Below, in pieces: positions 59,450-64,000 of a stretch of DNA of 64,000 nucleotides (positions within the stretch are counted from its first letter, which is position 1; each line of letters opens with the position of its first letter). This DNA comes from CAWCUK01 sp963798775 (GTDB taxonomy: Bacteria > Bacteroidota > Ignavibacteria > Ignavibacteriales > Ignavibacteriaceae), in assembly GCA_963798775.1 (NCBI GenBank), contig CAWCUK010000001.1:930001-994000 (forward strand), in the 5' to 3' direction. The translations under genes and the position numbers were made by a program. The notes below the pieces were generated by a model, which was not told the DNA's origin, did not search any database, and saw only the letters and a list, made by a program, of their open reading frames with translations.

Positions 59450-61437
59450 ACCATAAACCAATTTCTCTTCAAAATTTAAAAGGCCTACCGGATAATGCCT
59501 ATTCTGAGTTAAAACCCGGAGAAGAATATACTCCCGTTATGTCGCCCAAAAGAGATGTTCCGGAAGTTACTTTTTATTCTGTTTCAATTGGCGTTTTAAT
59601 GGCTGTTCTTTTTTCGGCAGCCGCCGCTTATTTAGGTTTGAAAATAGGACAAGTTTTTGAGGCGGCCATCCCAATAGCTATAATTGCGGTAGGTTTATCC
59701 GCTGTTTTTAAAAGAAATGACGCGCTTGGGGAAAATGTAATTATCCAGTCAATCGGTTCAAGTTCCGGTTCAATAGTGGCAGGCGCTATTTTTACAATTC
59801 CCGCTTTATATATTTTAAATCTTAACGTCGGTTTTTATAAAATATTTTTAGCTTCCCTTTTCGGCGGTGCACTCGGTATTTTATTTCTTATTCCTTTTCG
59901 TAAATATTTTGTAAACGATATGCACGGTAAATACCCTTTCCCCGAAGCAACCGCGACTACCGAAGTTTTGGTTGCCGGAGAAAAAGGCGGCAACCAGGCT
60001 AAAGTTCTTGTAATTAGTGGACTCATCGGCGGGCTGTATGACTTTATTGTTGCTTCTTTCGGCTGGTGGAGTGAGGTTTTTTCGTCACGCGTTTTACCGA
60101 TTGGTGAAACTTTAGCGGCTAAAGCTAAATTTGTTTTTAAAATAAATATCGGTGCCGCTGTTACAGGTTTGGGTTATATCATCGGGTTAAAATATTCCGC
60201 TATAATTACTTTCGGTTCTTTCGTTTCCTGGTATGTTTTAATTCCGCTTGTAGCTTATTTAGGTGAAGGTCTGAATTCTCCTCTCGGTTCTAACGCTGCA
60301 TTATTAATTAAAGATATGTCTCCCGAACAGATTTTTTCAAACTACGTCCGCCATATCGGTATCGGAGGAATAGCGATGGCCGGTGTAATAGGAATTATTC
60401 GTTCTTCTAAAATTGTTTCCTCCGCTTTTTCTTTAGCGGCTAAAGAAATTCTTCATAAGAAAAATATTATTGAAGATAAATTAAGGACTCACCGTGATAT
60501 TTCAATGAAGATAATCGCTATCGGAATTATTTTAACAAGTATTTTGATTTTTGTCTTTTTCATTACAGGCGTTGTTAATACTCTCTTTTATGCTTTAATC
60601 GGTTTGCTGATTGTATTAATTATTTCCTTCTTATTTACAACCGTTGCCGCTACAGCAATAGCTATTGTGGGAACAAATCCGGTTTCCGGAATGACTTTAA
60701 TGACTTTGATTTTATCTTCCGTAATTCTTGTCTCTATGGGGTTAAGCGGAACAAGCGGAATGGTTGCCGCTTTATTAATTGGAGGTGTTGTTTGTACGGC
60801 GCTTTCTATGGCGGGTTCATTTATTACTGATTTAAAAATCGGCTACTGGCTCGGTTCCTCTCCTTATAAACAGGAATCATGGAAATTTCTCGGGACTTTA
60901 GTTTCCGCCGCTACTGTTGGTTGGGTAATTCTACTTCTGAATAATACTTACGGTTTTACCGGTCCGGACGCACTTGTTGCGCCGCAGGCAAATGCTATGG
61001 CCGCTGTTATTCAGCCTTTAATGTCAAATCAGCCCGCACCATGGATTTTATATATTGTAGGCGCTATTCTTGCTCTAATTCTTACCGGACTAAATGTTCC
61101 GGCATTGGCATTTGCGCTTGGAATGTATATTCCGCTTGAACTAAATACTCCTTTATTAGTCGGCGGTTTAATCGCTCATTATGTTTCCACCAGAAGCAAA
61201 AATGAAGATTTAAATAAAGCTCGTCGAGAAAGAGGAACTTTAATCGCTTCCGGGTTTATTGCCGGCGGCGCTTTAATGGGAGTTGTAAGTGCTTTTCTTA
61301 GATATGAAGGATTTGACTGGATAAACAGAGAATGGATGGAATCTCATTCCGCCGAGCTTGTTGCTTTAATTATGTTTTCTCTGCTCTGTCTTTATGTAAT
61401 TTGGGATTCGTTAAGAGCAAAGGTTGAAGAAAAATAA
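59446..61437 (+). CDS. OPT-family oligopeptide transporter
   Basis: 663 residues with about 16 membrane helices. OPT-superfamily features: SAAAAYLGLKIGQVFEAAIP (about 44-63), NVIIQSIGSSSGSIVAGAIF, FPEATATTEVLVAGEKGG (about 165-182) and a glycine-rich VGTNPVSGMTLMTL stretch. OPT proteins import small peptides or metal-chelate compounds, probably driven by protons; the substrate is not predictable. Starts inside the stop of the membrane-protein gene. A hairpin terminator follows after a few bases. Confidence 0.92.
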   Translation: MNHKPISLQNLKGLPDNAYSELKPGEEYTPVMSPKRDVPEVTFYSVSIGVLMAVLFSAAAAYLGLKIGQVFEAAIPIAIIAVGLSAVFKRNDALGENVIIQSIGSSSGSIVAGAIFTIPALYILNLNVGFYKIFLASLFGGALGILFLIPFRKYFVNDMHGKYPFPEATATTEVLVAGEKGGNQAKVLVISGLIGGLYDFIVASFGWWSEVFSSRVLPIGETLAAKAKFVFKINIGAAVTGLGYIIGLKYSAIITFGSFVSWYVLIPLVAYLGEGLNSPLGSNAALLIKDMSPEQIFSNYVRHIGIGGIAMAGVIGIIRSSKIVSSAFSLAAKEILHKKNIIEDKLRTHRDISMKIIAIGIILTSILIFVFFITGVVNTLFYALIGLLIVLIISFLFTTVAATAIAIVGTNPVSGMTLMTLILSSVILVSMGLSGTSGMVAALLIGGVVCTALSMAGSFITDLKIGYWLGSSPYKQESWKFLGTLVSAATVGWVILLLNNTYGFTGPDALVAPQANAMAAVIQPLMSNQPAPWILYIVGAILALILTGLNVPALAFALGMYIPLELNTPLLVGGLIAHYVSTRSKNEDLNKARRERGTLIASGFIAGGALMGVVSAFLRYEGFDWINREWMESHSAELVALIMFSLLCLYVIWDSLRAKVEEK

Positions 61438-61442
61438 AAAAA

Positions 61443-61472
61443 AGGCTGTCTCGAAAAATTTTTGAGACAGCC
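61443..61472. terminator. Terminator between OPT and proS genes
   Basis: AGGCTGTCTC and GAGACAGCCT form a ten-base stem whose AT loop is itself self-complementary (AAAAATTTTT). It serves the convergent OPT and proS genes; a run of A on the plus-strand left side gives the T tail for the minus strand. Confidence 0.85.
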
Positions 61473-61484
61473 TCCGCTTAAATA

Positions 61485-63185
<1,701 letters not shown>

Positions 63186-63330
63186 TTATTTCTTTTAAAT
63201 TCTTAAAATATTTGGCAAAAATAACTATTTGAAATTCTATTCACAAAGAATAACCGCAAATCTTAAACTCAGCACAAACTTTATGAATATTTTCCATATT
63301 TTTAAGTTCTAATAATTTTTAATTGATAAA

Positions 63331-63969
63331 ATGATTTTAACATTTGAAGAAGCCCGAATAATCGGCTCGTTAATAGAGAAAGAATTAACCACGCCGGAAT
63401 ACTATCCTTTGACGATAAATTCTCTAAAGAACGCGTGCAACCAAAAATCGAATAGAGAACCCGTAGTTAATTTTGATGAATCCCTAATTGAAGAAACACT
63501 TGAAAAACTGCGCGAGAAAAAATTGGCTGTTAGAGTTACCGGCAGCGATATGAGAGTTCCGAAATATAAGCAGAGATTCACGGAAGAGTTAAAATTATCT
63601 TTAGAAGAAAAGGCTGTTATGTGTGTATTAATTCTTCGCGGCCCGCAGACTCCGGGAGAAATAAAAGGCAGAACCGGCAGAATGTTCAGCTTTGAAAAAC
63701 TTGAACAGGTTGATGAAGTTCTTCAAAATTTGATGCACAAAGAAGAACCGTTTATTGTGAAACTTCCCCGTCAAACAGGAATGAAGGAATCGCGTTTTGC
63801 CCATTTACTTTTCGGCGAATCGGAAATGATAAATTCATCCGAAGAAGCAAGCTCAGCTTCAGGCAATGAGGAAAGAATCCTAAAGCTTGAAGAAGAAATA
63901 CAAACATTGAAAAATGAGATGCACGAATTAAAAGATCAGTTCGAAAAATTTAAGAAACAGTTTGAATAA
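63331..63969 (+). CDS. YceH family protein (DUF480)
   Basis: 212 residues. N-terminal EARIIGSLIEKELTTPEYYP and SLKNACNQKSNREPVV are diagnostic for the YceH/UPF0502 family, which folds as two winged-helix domains (about 1-85 and 90-165; RGPQTPGEIKGRTGRMFSF, LPRQTGMKESRFAHLL). A coiled-coil tail follows (about 180-212; EERILKLEEEIQTLKNEM). The role is not established; the wings suggest nucleic-acid binding. ATG start without a clear ribosome-binding sequence. Divergent from proS. Confidence 0.88.
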   Translation: MILTFEEARIIGSLIEKELTTPEYYPLTINSLKNACNQKSNREPVVNFDESLIEETLEKLREKKLAVRVTGSDMRVPKYKQRFTEELKLSLEEKAVMCVLILRGPQTPGEIKGRTGRMFSFEKLEQVDEVLQNLMHKEEPFIVKLPRQTGMKESRFAHLLFGESEMINSSEEASSASGNEERILKLEEEIQTLKNEMHELKDQFEKFKKQFE

Positions 63970-64000
63970 AGTTTCTTCATACCGCATTTTTCTTTTTTCC

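Overview
The window is low-GC DNA (about one third G+C by eye) from a member of the Bacteroidota/Ignavibacteriota line, most plausibly Ignavibacteria. The evidence is at least six secreted proteins ending in a type IX secretion (T9SS) type A sorting domain (NYPNPFNP, then SG(V/I)YxY, then a K-rich tail), a PorV/PorQ-family protein, a TonB-dependent receptor with a carboxypeptidase-regulatory-like N-terminus, and a secreted tricorn-like protease. No rRNA, tRNA, CRISPR array or transposase gene was recognised.

Layout. 0-9.8 kb is mostly housekeeping: the 3' part of a multi-PAS hybrid histidine kinase, an isolated hydF-like GTPase gene with degenerate switch motifs, a secreted GH13 debranching enzyme, two small unknown genes, fumC and a cytidylate-kinase-like gene. 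9.8-22.2 kb is a minus-strand envelope block: a TonB-dependent receptor (one frameshift), a 708-residue secreted protein, a PorV/PorQ-family protein, two small outer-membrane barrels and two tandem GH10-like (DUF187-type) hydrolases, preceded by a T9SS-exported NHL-like protein. 22.7-30.5 kb holds a TerB-like gene and three tandem Ycf48/BNR-type T9SS propeller proteins that have exchanged sequence with each other.

30.8-54.3 kb is the most unusual part: five tandem minus-strand cassettes. Each has a common leader block, then gene A (WG-repeat propeller lipoprotein), then gene B (large secreted protein with a common C-terminal 'chassis' and an exchangeable N-terminal module: matrixin protease, phospholipase C/P1-nuclease-like, or DNRLRE-like), then gene C (small lysozyme/SLT-like protein). 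Cassettes 1 and 2 keep all three genes; 3, 4 and 5 are truncated, deleted or carry only a 66-bp remnant of C. Palindromic repeats, a 222-bp element with 12-bp inverted ends, and CAATTCAACAATT-type low-complexity blocks mark the joints. I read this as a recombining, polymorphic family of T9SS-exported surface proteins. The function of A and its relation to B are unknown.

54.5-64 kb returns to single-copy genes: a tricorn-like S41 protease, rsmI, a membrane protein translationally coupled to an OPT-family transporter, a proS gene broken by six single-base insertions, and a YceH-family gene. Many breaks in the window are one-base changes in homopolymers. Sequencing or assembly error therefore has to be excluded before any of these genes is called a true pseudogene.
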